Assembly (NCBI GenBank): GCA_030614505.1 | Contig: JAUWTX010000002.1 | Location: 1-33,902, forward strand | Source: Desulfuromonadales bacterium | GTDB taxonomy: Bacteria > Desulfobacterota > Desulfuromonadia > Desulfuromonadales > BM103 | Length of the DNA stretch: 33,902 nt | Direction: 5' to 3' | Part shown: piece by piece, positions 1 to 7,382 of the stretch | Position numbering within the stretch: position 1 is the first letter of the stretch | Layout: each line of letters begins with the position of its first letter | Translations under genes and position numbers: made by a program | The notes under the pieces: generated by a model | Told to the model about the DNA's origin: nothing | The model's database searches: none | Seen by the model: the letters and a program-made list of their open reading frames with translations, nothing else

Positions 1-243
1 CATGGTGACTACTTAAAGATTAGCGTGAGTGATACCGGTATTGGAATCTCCAAGGATAAGTTGGAAGAGATTTTCGAGTCTTTTAGGCAGGTGGATAGTT
101 CGTCGACTCGCAGACATGGAGGCGTAGGCTTGGGATTGGCTATTTCAAAAGGATTGACTGAGCTGATGGGCAGGAGTATCAGTGTCCACAGTGAGCTTGG
201 TCAAGGTAGCGTATTTAGTTTTACTCTGCCAATAAAAACGTGA
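1..243 (+). CDS. Histidine kinase, C-terminal fragment (cut by window edge)
   Basis: The reading frame is open from base 1 to the TGA at 241-243, so this is the 3' end of a longer gene; the first GTG at 25 is internal. It encodes the last part of a GHKL ATPase domain: a G1 box (DTGIGI), an F box (IFESF) and a G2 box (GVGLGLAI), then the final beta strands of a HATPase_c fold. The N box, the phospho-accepting histidine and any sensor domain lie outside the window. The protein ends right after the ATPase core (TLPIKT), so no receiver or Hpt domain follows. It would be the catalytic part of a two-component sensor kinase. Signal and partner cannot be judged. It is the only kinase here on the plus strand, separated from the next gene by a terminator and a new promoter. 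Confidence 0.9.
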   Translation, partial: HGDYLKISVSDTGIGISKDKLEEIFESFRQVDSSSTRRHGGVGLGLAISKGLTELMGRSISVHSELGQGSVFSFTLPIKT

Positions 244-398
244 AGAATCAAGAGGGGTAATGTTGCTACTTACATTTCACCATTTAATAAACACAGAAAA
301 GACCAACCCCAAAAAGGATGTTTGCCTTTCTTATTGATCACTACTTCTGAGACGAAAACGGGTGTGTTATTGATAGAGACATTTAAGACGACAAAATG

Positions 399-440
399 AT
401 GGCCACCGGGATCAATTCCGAGTGGCCATTTATCTTTTTC
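399..440 (+). terminator. Rho-independent terminator
   Basis: An eight-base arm ATGGCCAC (399-406) pairs with GTGGCCAT (422-429). The stem continues inward through CGGGA/TTCCG (one G-T pair, one bulged A) around a TCAA loop at 412-415. The stem is followed by a T-rich run (430-439). It lies downstream of the kinase fragment and just upstream of the promoter of the next gene. Confidence 0.75.
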
Positions 441-448
441 AGTGATTT

Positions 449-476
449 TTGAAAATTGGTAAGTGGGTGGTATAAT
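449..476 (+). promoter_or_regulatory. Sigma-70 type promoter
   Basis: TTGAAA (449-454) and a perfect TATAAT (471-476) are separated by 16 bases. Transcription should start near 483, giving a leader of about 45 bases before the ATG at 528. This is the clearest housekeeping promoter in the window. Confidence 0.75.
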
Positions 477-527
477 AATCTCAGCAATTTAGCCGCATAT
501 AGATGGAGGGGTATGTGAGGATTGTTT

Positions 528-905
528 ATGTTTAACGTAGTACCAAAAGGCATAAATCGCTTGGATATTGAGTTGAGTGGAAAGCTGAATACTGAAGAAA
601 TGAAAATTGCATTAGACGAACTTGTCAGTAAGTCGAAGGACATTAAAAACGGCAAAATGTTGTATGACGTTATCGACTTTCACCTTCCGTCACTTGGGGC
701 AATTGCAGTTGAATTTTCTCGACTTCCTGCGATGTTTGGTCTTATGAAAAAATTTGACCGCGCAGCGGTATTGACTGATAAAATTTGGTTGAAGAAGGTT
801 AGTGAATTTGAGGGGGTTTTGTACCCAGGTCTAGAGATCAAGGCTTTTGATAGAGACCAAAAAGAGGAAGCTGAAGGTTGGCTATCGGGCCATGATGTCT
901 CATAA
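528..905 (+). CDS. SpoIIAA-like (STAS-related) protein
   Basis: A 125-residue protein resembling the SpoIIAA-like family (PF11964/DUF3478): small alpha/beta proteins with a STAS-like fold found in many bacteria, with no firmly known function. Family-like features are an N-terminal strand pattern (NRLDIELSGKL), the central YDV-I-DFHLPSLGA segment, the F-R-AVLTD strand and the WLKKVSEFEGVLYPGLEIKAF stretch, ending in a helix with EEAEGWL. ATG 528 is preferred over the in-frame TTG 522 because GTGAGG lies at proper spacing before it. The gene stands alone behind a strong promoter. Related proteins are often linked to lipid- or stress-related settings, but nothing here points to a specific role. 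Confidence 0.8.
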   Translation: MFNVVPKGINRLDIELSGKLNTEEMKIALDELVSKSKDIKNGKMLYDVIDFHLPSLGAIAVEFSRLPAMFGLMKKFDRAAVLTDKIWLKKVSEFEGVLYPGLEIKAFDRDQKEEAEGWLSGHDVS

Positions 906-1108
906 ACCACGAAAAATAATAAAATCCAAGTCCACCTGGGAACAATTACTATTAATCCCCTCGCAACTAATTCTTACATCATCTAGAGATATTTTGGACA
1001 AACATATCAGAACTTGTCATGGTTGTTGTTGGAGTCAAACTTTCAATCAGAAGTTTCCCTCAACAGTTAGATGAAGCTTGGTATGCTACGATTCATACTA
1101 AATGACTG

Positions 1109-1123
1109 GCGGCAAAATGCCGC
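1109..1123. terminator. Small GC-rich hairpin, possible terminator of the DUF3820 gene
   Basis: GCGGCA (1109-1114) and TGCCGC (1118-1123) form a six-base-pair stem with an AAA loop, about 30 bases past the stop of the minus-strand gene at 1154. No good U-tract follows on either strand, so termination is only a guess. Confidence 0.3.
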
Positions 1124-1153
1124 TTCGTACGTCACCCAATCCACCCGCATATT

Positions 1154-1378
1154 CTAACGCAACGGATCAAACAGCGATTCGAGGCCATTGAGCTTGAATT
1201 CGTAGACAGCCTGCAGCATCCTGCCCAACTTACCCTCAGGGAACCCTTTACCAGCAAACCAAACCAGATAGTTTTCCGGTAGATCAATGATCAGCCTGCC
1301 TTCGTACTTACCGAACGGCATACGTGCTTTTACCAGCTCAAGGAGTTGGGTGTGATCAAAAACGGGAGTCTCGCTCAT
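1154..1378 (-). CDS. DUF3820 family small protein
   Basis: A 74-residue protein matching the DUF3820 family (PF12843, labelled putative quorum-sensing-regulated virulence factor). Recognisable features are the core MPFGKYEGRLIIDLPENYLVWF and a following GFPEGKLGRMLQAVYEFKLNGL segment. The FGKYxG and DLPxxYLxWF elements also occur in the exonuclease-associated versions of this domain. No catalytic residues are evident and its biochemical role is unknown. It lies directly downstream of the dus reading frame (restored stop at 1423), so the two were probably cotranscribed. A 19-base tandem duplication sits immediately before its start codon, which may have changed its translation signal. Confidence 0.85.
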   Translation of the reverse strand: MSETPVFDHTQLLELVKARMPFGKYEGRLIIDLPENYLVWFAGKGFPEGKLGRMLQAVYEFKLNGLESLFDPLR

Positions 1379-1379
1379 A

Positions 1380-1417
1380 GATTTACTTGGTGCCCTCGGA
1401 TTTACTTGGTGCCCTCG
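1380..1417. repeat. 19-base perfect tandem duplication
   Basis: GATTTACTTGGTGCCCTCG occurs twice in direct succession (1380-1398 and 1399-1417). It fills the space between the end of the dus frame and the start codon of the DUF3820 gene, on whose strand each copy carries a GAGGG core that could act as a weak ribosome-binding site. Confidence 0.9.
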
Positions 1418-1422
1418 ATGGT

Positions 1423-1554
1423 TTATTTGAAGGCCTCGATCAGGTCAGTCATTGCAGTGATACTATTAACTCGTTTCATCCTGTTGATCTGCGTGGAAAA
1501 GGTTGGATCCTCAATAAAGTACAGGACATTTTTAACTTTGTAGATAATCTGCTT
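1423..1554 (-). pseudogene. Detached C-terminal tail of the dihydrouridine synthase (after in-frame TAA)
   Basis: Reading on in the same frame past the TAA at 1555-1557 gives 43 further codons before a second TAA at 1423-1425. They encode a typical end of the Dus helical tRNA-binding domain, with a YKVKNVLYFI helix followed by D-P-x-F and I-x-R-M-x-R elements. With one residue in place of the stop, the protein would be 332 residues, a normal Dus length. The tail has no start codon of its own with a convincing ribosome-binding site. Confidence 0.75.
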
Positions 1555-2421
1555 TTAGCCGCAAAAGAGCTCGCGGTAACGAGTTAATAAATCCCTTAAG
1601 TAACGATGTAACATGGCTGACGTCTCCGCTTCTGTTGGCTCCTTTGCGCGATGGGTCCTCAGCCGTTCAAAGAGCAGCGGATCAGCTATTGCACCGCGCC
1701 CGAGCATCAGCCCGGCGGCGCCAGTTTCTCTGAGGATACGCCGCCCCTCGGCGGCAGTGCGGATATCGCCATTGGTGATTACCGGCAGGTGTGTTTCACG
1801 AACGACACGCTCGGTGATATTGTGGTCGGCGGTTCCGGAGTATTTTTGCGTAACTGTGCGTGGATGCAGGACCAGGAAGTCGACTTCGGCATTCTCAAAG
1901 AGCGGCAGGAGAGAAAAAATTTGCTCAGGATCATCGTAGCCTGCTCGCAACTTGATGGAGAAGGTTCCGGTGGTGGCAGCACGCAGGGCAGGAATGAGCT
2001 CTGTCAGCAGCTCAGGGTGTCGCAGCATGGCACCGCCGGTTGCAGCGGTGGTCATGCGCCCGTAAGGACAGCCCATGTTGAGGTTAATATGGCTGGCACC
2101 GACAGCTTCAGCATTGCGAACAGCTGCCACCAGGGCTTTGCCGTTGTTGCCGACCAACTGTACTACCATTGGAACATTACCGCGCGTGCTGGAGATCTCT
2201 TTCAAATCACTGCGCTTCAAGCATTTGCGACTAACATTACTGACCCGCATGAACTCGGTGAATACAACATCTGGGTGTACCCAGTCGATAAAGAGGGCGC
2301 GCATGGCGCGATTGGTAAGCCCCTGCATCGGAGCCAGCATTAGTGGTTTCTCTCCCTCTTTCCATGGTAGTGAGTACAGATTGTTATCTGTAGTAGCAAT
2401 TACGGGTCGATCAGAATGCAT
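1555..2421 (-). CDS. dus: tRNA-dihydrouridine synthase, truncated by an in-frame stop
   Basis: FMN-dependent enzyme that reduces specific uridines in tRNA to dihydrouridine with NADPH. The TIM-barrel catalytic domain is intact: substrate/flavin entry motif LAPMQGLTN near residue 29, catalytic Cys118 in NMGCP, FMN-binding Lys157 (IKLR), His186 and Arg188 (LHPRT), NGD at 217-219 and GRGA at 241-244. The short F-x-E-F-x-R segment is reminiscent of DusC, but I do not assign the subtype. About 26 extra residues precede the barrel. The protein stops at residue 288, inside the C-terminal helical tRNA-binding domain; homologous sequence continues in the same frame after the stop. SD-like TAAGG overlaps the stop of the upstream diguanylate cyclase gene, indicating one transcript. 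The product may be inactive or weakly tRNA-binding. Confidence 0.88.
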   Translation of the reverse strand: MHSDRPVIATTDNNLYSLPWKEGEKPLMLAPMQGLTNRAMRALFIDWVHPDVVFTEFMRVSNVSRKCLKRSDLKEISSTRGNVPMVVQLVGNNGKALVAAVRNAEAVGASHINLNMGCPYGRMTTAATGGAMLRHPELLTELIPALRAATTGTFSIKLRAGYDDPEQIFSLLPLFENAEVDFLVLHPRTVTQKYSGTADHNITERVVRETHLPVITNGDIRTAAEGRRILRETGAAGLMLGRGAIADPLLFERLRTHRAKEPTEAETSAMLHRYLRDLLTRYRELFCG

Positions 2422-2436
2422 GGGGTCGTGTCTGCC

Positions 2437-3447
2437 TTAACTCGGAGCTTGATCACTGTCTGTAGAAGTTGCGGCTATCATACTCTGATTACGGCCAGCT
2501 TGTTTAGCCCGATAAAGAGCCTCATCAGCCATGGCAACTACTTGTGAAGGAGAGAGACTTTGGTTTGGAATAACGCTGGCGATGCCAACGCTGATAGTGA
2601 CTATTGATGACACCGGTGAATCCCTGTGCGGTAATGCCAACTCTTGAATGCGGGCATGAAATGCTGCAGCCAGTTCAGTGGCCCCCTGCACATCCGTATG
2701 GGGTAGAATAGCGACAAATTCTTCGCCGCCATAGCGGGCAAGCAGGTCTCCGGCCCGGCAGAGCGCACTCTGCAATGCCCACGAAACTTTTTGTAAACAG
2801 ACATCGCCATCGAGATGGCCGTAGCGATCGTTGTACTTCTTGAAATGATCGATATCGATCATGATCACAGAAAATGGTTGTTTCCCACGCTGTTCACGCT
2901 GCCATTCACGAGATAAAAATTTATTGAAGGAGCGTCGATTGGCCAGGCCGGTGAGACTGTCTGTTACCGAAAGTCTTTCCAACTCCCGGTTCATTTCGGC
3001 AAGACGCTCGTTGAGAACCAGAAGATCCTCTTCACGAGCTTTACGGCGATTCATCTCGGTTTTCAGGCGCAGGGCAGAACGTACTCTGGCCAGCAATTCA
3101 GTGTGGCTCGGCGGCTTGGTAATGTAGTCGGTGGCTCCTGCAGAGAAAGCAGACTCTAATCCATCGAGGTGATCAACACCGCTGATAATGATAATAGGGA
3201 CATCACAGAAGACGACATGTTCGGAAAACTCCCGGCAGGCATCAATACCGTTTATCCCCGGAAGATTGATGTCCAGCAGGATCAGGTCCAGGTCGGTTTC
3301 CGTTCTGTCTGGCTCATTGAACCCGATCTCCTGATAGGCCTCTTCAACTGAATTGCAGAGAGTCAAATCAGTGTAGCCGACCTCGTTGAGAAGGTCGGAA
3401 ATGAAGGTTCTGGAAACCAGCGAGTCATCGATAATCAGTATGCTCAT
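2437..3447 (-). CDS. Response regulator with GGDEF diguanylate cyclase domain
   Basis: A soluble 336-residue PleD/WspR-type protein. Residues 1-125 form a receiver with the acidic pair Asp7/Asp8, phosphorylation site Asp59 (LLDINLPG) and Lys111 (TKP). A charged helical linker (about 128-160) leads into a GGDEF domain (about 161-325) with the active-site motif GGEEF at 240-244. RAGD at 231-234, five residues before it, matches the RxxD inhibitory I-site, so product inhibition by c-di-GMP is expected. The catalytic motifs D198-I-D200 and NDRYGHLDGD are complete. The expected role is phosphorylation-controlled synthesis of c-di-GMP from two GTP. No kinase gene is adjacent. It leads the short dus-DUF3820 gene run. 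Confidence 0.95.
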   Translation of the reverse strand: MSILIIDDSLVSRTFISDLLNEVGYTDLTLCNSVEEAYQEIGFNEPDRTETDLDLILLDINLPGINGIDACREFSEHVVFCDVPIIIISGVDHLDGLESAFSAGATDYITKPPSHTELLARVRSALRLKTEMNRRKAREEDLLVLNERLAEMNRELERLSVTDSLTGLANRRSFNKFLSREWQREQRGKQPFSVIMIDIDHFKKYNDRYGHLDGDVCLQKVSWALQSALCRAGDLLARYGGEEFVAILPHTDVQGATELAAAFHARIQELALPHRDSPVSSIVTISVGIASVIPNQSLSPSQVVAMADEALYRAKQAGRNQSMIAATSTDSDQAPS

Positions 3448-3555
3448 TGTTACACCGTAAACATAACTAACATTGTATTGCTACTGAGATAAGGATAACG
3501 CAATCTTTAAAAAGTGAAAGGCCAGATCTGTTTGGGGATGAATATGCAGTTGCCA

Positions 3556-5433
3556 TCAATCACTCAAGGCATCCAGTTCTTCCCAGCGGACATAGCTTCC
3601 AGCAAGCTCGGCTTCGATCGTTTCCAGTCGTGTCGTGGTCGCAGCGACCTGTTCTCCGGCTGTTCGGTAGAAATCCGGATTTGCCATCTTTGCATGTAAT
3701 TCTGCGGCCTCTGTTTCAAGTGCATCGATTTGCTGTGGCAGTTCTTCCAGTTCACGCTTTTCCTTGAAAGTCAGTTTGCGAGCGCGCTCTTTTTTTGCTT
3801 TCTCTTTCAATGGCTTTTTTGCTTTAAAAACACTCTCTGGCTGTGGCTTCTGGCGAAGCCAGTCGTCATAGCCACCGACGTATTCGCAGATCTGGCCATC
3901 GCCCTCAAAGACAATGGTGCTGGTGACAACCCGGTTAAGAAATGCTCGGTCGTGACTGACCAGGAATAGCGTACCTTTGAACTCAGCCAGTAATTCTTCA
4001 AGTAGGTCAAGAGTTTCCAGGTCGAGGTCGTTGGTTGGTTCGTCGAGCACCAGGACATTGGCCTCGCGAGTGAACAGACGGGCCAGCAGCAGTCGGTTAC
4101 GTTCGCCGCCGGAGAGGATACGAACCGGACTGCGGGCCCGGTCGGGTGTAAAAAGAAAATCTTGCAGATAACCGATCACATGACGGGATTTGCCACCGAT
4201 CACCACCGTATCCTGATCTCCGGCCAGATTCTGTTGAACAGTCAACTCGGGATCGAGTTGATCGCGCAATTGGGCGAAGTAAATTATCTGCAGATTAGTA
4301 CCGAGTCTGACCGTGCCCTGTTGGGGGGACAGTTCGCCGAGCAGCAGCTTGAGCAGAGTGGTTTTGCCAATGCCGTTGGGACCGAGGATGCCGATCCGGT
4401 CACCACGCATCACCGTGGTGGAGAAGTTTTTGACCACGCTTGCATCACCGTAGGCAAAAGATAATCCTTCCACTTTGGCAACCAGTTTGCCGCTACGTTC
4501 AGCCTCCTGCAGGTTGAAGCGGGCTGTACCAATACGTTCCCGTCGCTGACGATGTTCTTCACGCATCTTCTGCAACGCACGCACGCGTCCTTCGTTGCGG
4601 GTGCGACGAGCCTTGATCCCTTTGCGGATCCAGATTTCCTCTTCGGCCATTCTTTTGTCGAATCTGGCGTTTTCCTGGCTTTCTGCGTGTAGTAGCTCTT
4701 CCTTACGTTGCAGAAAGGTGTCGTAGTCGCAGGCGAAATCAAACAGACGACCGCGATCAATCTCAACGATGCGGGTTGCCAGGTTACGTAAAAAAGCCCG
4801 GTCGTGGGTAACAAAGACCAAGGTCAGGTTCTCGCGCTTCAGGAACTCCTCCAGCCAGGTAATCGACTCTATATCAAGATGGTTGGTCGGTTCGTCGAGT
4901 AAAAGGATCTCGGGATCGACGGCAAGTGCCCTGGCCAGCAAGACTCTGCGCATCAGGCCCCCGGAGAGGGTTGCAACCAGGTGATCAGCAGGCAGCTTGA
5001 GGCGGGAGAGAACTTGCTCAATGCGTTGTTGATGCGCCCAACCATCACAACTTTCGAGTTCATGCTGCACATCGGAGAGCTCGTTGTGTAAATCAATTTC
5101 GCCCTGTTCCATGCGCTGGCTCAGCTTGCGATAGCAGCTGAGGTGCACACCGATAGGGCCTAGCCCCTGTGCGATGGCTTCGTAGATTGTTCCTTGCAGG
5201 TTGCGGGGAATGTCCTGCTCCAGGCGTGCAACACGCAACCCCTGCTGGCGATCGATGACTCCATCATCCGGGGGCAATTCTCCGGCAATCACTTTAAGCA
5301 GTGTTGATTTGCCGGTACCGTTGCGGCCGAGCAAGCAGATGCGCTCGCCTTTGGCAATGCGCAGGGAGATGTCCTCGAACACAGGGGGCCCGCCGAAAGC
5401 CAGGCTGATATTGCGGAGATTGATAAATGCCAT
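3556..5433 (-). CDS. uup: ABC-F family ATPase, Uup-like
   Basis: A 625-residue duplicated ATPase without membrane segments. The first nucleotide-binding domain has Walker A GRNGTGKST (36-44), signature LSGGLMRR and Walker B LLLDEPTNHLD; the second has GPNGIGKTT, LSGGERNR and VLVLDEPTNDLD. A charged linker containing many Arg/Glu sits between them, and a lysine-rich region then a coiled coil forms the C terminus, as in E. coli Uup. ABC-F proteins act on the ribosome; Uup is also tied to processing of branched DNA and to precise transposon excision. The start at 5433 (MAFINLRN) is chosen because AGAGAG lies just upstream; the frame is open to 5502 but that extension is not family-like. The gene is divergent from cvfB. 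Confidence 0.93.
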   Translation of the reverse strand: MAFINLRNISLAFGGPPVFEDISLRIAKGERICLLGRNGTGKSTLLKVIAGELPPDDGVIDRQQGLRVARLEQDIPRNLQGTIYEAIAQGLGPIGVHLSCYRKLSQRMEQGEIDLHNELSDVQHELESCDGWAHQQRIEQVLSRLKLPADHLVATLSGGLMRRVLLARALAVDPEILLLDEPTNHLDIESITWLEEFLKRENLTLVFVTHDRAFLRNLATRIVEIDRGRLFDFACDYDTFLQRKEELLHAESQENARFDKRMAEEEIWIRKGIKARRTRNEGRVRALQKMREEHRQRRERIGTARFNLQEAERSGKLVAKVEGLSFAYGDASVVKNFSTTVMRGDRIGILGPNGIGKTTLLKLLLGELSPQQGTVRLGTNLQIIYFAQLRDQLDPELTVQQNLAGDQDTVVIGGKSRHVIGYLQDFLFTPDRARSPVRILSGGERNRLLLARLFTREANVLVLDEPTNDLDLETLDLLEELLAEFKGTLFLVSHDRAFLNRVVTSTIVFEGDGQICEYVGGYDDWLRQKPQPESVFKAKKPLKEKAKKERARKLTFKEKRELEELPQQIDALETEAAELHAKMANPDFYRTAGEQVAATTTRLETIEAELAGSYVRWEELDALSD

Positions 5434-5612
5434 GAATACTCTCTTTTGAAAATACAGGGGATTATGGCAGAAGGTTGCTGTGATGCAAAGTAAAACGGTC
5501 ACAGCGTTATTATGACCCTGCTGAAAAAGCCAGTAGTAGATTTTCTTCTTCGGGGCAGAGGCTTGGTGTTAAACTGCGCAATTATAGTGATTTATCTCAA
5601 TGGAGAATTAAG

Positions 5613-6440
5613 ATGCTTGAAGTTGGCCACATGAACCTGCTCAAAGTGCATGAGATTGACGAAGATGGTGCCTGGCTGCGAGAAGGCCGGGAAGAGGCCC
5701 TGTTGCCGAAGAGTGAAATTGATGAAGCGATCAAACCAGGTGATATGCTTAGGGTTTTTGTCTATATCGATATGTCCGGGCAGCCGGTAGCGACCCTTAG
5801 GCAGCCAAATGCCGAAGTCGGCGAGTTTGCTCTGATGCGTGCCAGTCAGGTCAACGTCCATGGTGCCTTCATGGATTGGGGTTTGGCCAAGGATCTTCTG
5901 GTCCCGCTTAAAGAACAGTCGGAGACGATGAAGCCCGGTCGTCATTACCTGGTCAAAGTTCGACTCGATCGTGAGGGTCGGCCAATCGGTACGGCGCGTA
6001 TCGATAAATGTCTCTCCCGTATCGACAATACCATTGGTGACGGTCAGGAGGTGGATCTGATTGTCTGGCAGTTCACCGAACTCGGTGCCAAGGTAATTGT
6101 CAACCATCGCTTCGGCGGTTTGCTCTACCGTGACGAGATCGGTGATCGCCTCAATTACGGTGATCAACTGAAAGGCTATATACGCCAGATTCGCCCCGAT
6201 GGAAAGATTGACTGTACCCTGAGTATGGGTACCAAGGGCGACAGGGATGATGCCAGGGAGAAAATCATAAAAGCTTTGTTGGACCACCAGGGTTTTCTGC
6301 CGCTGCATGACAAGAGTCCATCAGAGCAGATTCAGAAGATGCTCGGTATGAGCAAAAAACTTTTCAAAAAAGGTATTGGAGGTCTGTACAAGTCTGATCT
6401 GATCGAGTTGACAGACGACGGAATTCGGTTAAAAGATTAA
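5613..6440 (+). CDS. cvfB: S1 domain RNA-binding protein, CvfB/YitL family
   Basis: A 275-residue protein of the CvfB family, known for three S1-like RNA-binding domains followed by a winged helix and for affecting virulence-factor expression in Staphylococcus. Family hallmarks here are the opening GHMNLLKVHEIDEDGAWL, a PKSEID-like stretch, VNVHGAFMDWGLAKDLLVP in the second S1 unit, and GYIRQIRPDGKIDCTL in the third. The C terminus (about 225-275) is the winged-helix part, with GMSKKLFKKGIGGLYK. It is cytosolic and probably acts on RNA; the precise target is unknown. GGAG sits eight bases before the ATG. It is transcribed away from uup across a gap of about 180 bases, and a small Cys-rich gene follows. 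Confidence 0.92.
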   Translation: MLEVGHMNLLKVHEIDEDGAWLREGREEALLPKSEIDEAIKPGDMLRVFVYIDMSGQPVATLRQPNAEVGEFALMRASQVNVHGAFMDWGLAKDLLVPLKEQSETMKPGRHYLVKVRLDREGRPIGTARIDKCLSRIDNTIGDGQEVDLIVWQFTELGAKVIVNHRFGGLLYRDEIGDRLNYGDQLKGYIRQIRPDGKIDCTLSMGTKGDRDDAREKIIKALLDHQGFLPLHDKSPSEQIQKMLGMSKKLFKKGIGGLYKSDLIELTDDGIRLKD

Positions 6441-6538
6441 TCGTGAGTGAGAGTCTGTCGGTTGTTTTGGAAGCAAACAAATAACCGGTCAGATAAAGTA
6501 GTTTACTTCCCTGACATTCAAGAAAAAGGAGAGACAAG

Positions 6539-6730
6539 ATGGCAACTTATACCTGTGCAAAATGTGGAATGGGCGTCAATGCAACCTGTGCCAAGTGTGA
6601 TAGCCCACTTGAAAATGACACCTTGGATCTGGGTGATGGTAACAGCGTACAGGTTTCAAAATGCCCGAACGGGCATGGCAAGATCAAGTCGCCAATGTGC
6701 TGTGGCGAGGATATGAGCTGTTCTCTTTAG
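6539..6730 (+). CDS. Small Cys-rich probable zinc-binding protein
   Basis: A 63-residue protein preceded by a strong AAGGAG site. It contains eight cysteines: CAKC at 6-9, CAKC at 17-20, Cys42, a CC pair at 54-55 and Cys61, plus His46 in a CPNGHGKIKSP stretch. The paired CxxC knuckles suggest one or two zinc sites (a rubredoxin-like iron site is possible but less likely). I recall similar small proteins of unknown function in several environmental bacteria, with the same CPxxHGKIKSPxCC signature. No signal peptide or membrane segment. It lies 98 bases after cvfB and may share its transcript; a strong terminator follows. Confidence 0.8.
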   Translation: MATYTCAKCGMGVNATCAKCDSPLENDTLDLGDGNSVQVSKCPNGHGKIKSPMCCGEDMSCSL

Positions 6731-6761
6731 AGTGAGCAGACGTGCTTGAGTGAACAGACAG

Positions 6762-6801
6762 GAACGACAAAGGGCAGCCCATTGGCTGCCCTTTGTCGTT
6801 C
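6762..6801. terminator. Strong bidirectional terminator-like hairpin
   Basis: An 18-base perfect inverted repeat (arms 6762-6779 and 6784-6801) around a CATT loop. The core GGGCAGCC/GGCTGCCC is bordered by AAA and TTT, the usual terminator layout, and the stem is extended by GAACGAC/GTCGTTC. It lies between two convergent genes and could serve both. Confidence 0.75.
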
Positions 6802-6802
6802 T

Positions 6803-6837
6803 CAAAAGAAAGAGGATCATCCTTCCTCTTTCTTTTG
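6803..6837 (-). terminator. Second perfect hairpin, overlapping the end of the receiver gene
   Basis: CAAAAGAAAGAGGA (6803-6816) is the exact inverse of 6824-6837 with a seven-base loop. The 6824-6837 arm encodes the last residues of the minus-strand receiver protein and the loop holds its TGA stop. It follows the first hairpin after a single base. Confidence 0.55.
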
Positions 6838-7197
6838 TAGAGAATCAAAAACCATATCCAGCACCACCTTTTGTCGTGCTTCATTTTTGTTCAATACTGC
6901 CAGGCATTGTCCCATGGGGAAGCGTTTGTGCAGGTAGTCTGCATCCCGACCGGAAAGAATGATGATGCGCCTTTTGTCTACGCCCTTATCAATGGCGTAG
7001 GAGAGCAGTTTGCTGCCGTCGAGATCAGGCATTTCCAGATCGAGCAATAGCAGATCGAGATCAGCATTAATCTGGGCTAGTGCCTGTAGCGAGTTGTCAT
7101 ATGCAAGGATTTCCAGCTTGGGATAACGTTCGCGTACATAGCTGGTGAGAAATTCAAGAAAGAGACGATCATCATCGATGAGCAGGATCTTTTTCAT
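6817..7197 (-). CDS. Single-domain response regulator (CheY-like receiver)
   Basis: A 126-residue stand-alone receiver: acidic residues Asp8-Asp10, phosphorylation site Asp53 (LLLLDLEMPD), Ser82 in the LSGRD strand end and Lys104 (LNKNE). There is no output domain, so it should act by protein-protein contact or as a phosphate relay. The start MKKILLIDDD at 7197 is chosen because the fold begins there; upstream in-frame codons to 7254 do not belong to the family. No kinase is adjacent, though several lie elsewhere in the window. Its last codons and stop lie in a perfect hairpin. Confidence 0.9.
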   Translation of the reverse strand: MKKILLIDDDRLFLEFLTSYVRERYPKLEILAYDNSLQALAQINADLDLLLLDLEMPDLDGSKLLSYAIDKGVDKRRIIILSGRDADYLHKRFPMGQCLAVLNKNEARQKVVLDMVFDSLQKKEEG

Positions 7198-7382
7198 GGT
7201 GTTTTGCCTGATTGTGAACATCATCACTACAACCAGTATATCAAGTAAACACAAAAAGGGGAGACCTGATGACTTCGTAGCAGGTTTTTGTTAAGTCCGG
7301 CAGCTTCCTGGGTTAAACTATCATAAGCTTACAAGCTTACAGCGGTTTCCCCCTCACTTGTTTATTATGATTGGATAGCAAG

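Noticed and set aside
1387-1587. Short plus-strand frame near the dus end
   Set aside because: It is the shadow of the detached Dus tail read on the minus strand, which has the clear family similarity.
1651-2343. Plus-strand open frame of 230 codons opposite dus
   Set aside because: Lies wholly over the conserved Dus barrel on the other strand; its translation has no recognisable features.
5592-6308. Long minus-strand open frame opposite cvfB (238 codons)
   Set aside because: It is antisense to a clear CvfB gene, has no family-like motifs and no sensible ribosome-binding site; a codon-bias shadow.
7264-7289. ACCTG/CAGGT hairpin with following T-run as terminator
   Set aside because: Only five base pairs with a 12-base loop, and it lies upstream of gene starts rather than after a gene.
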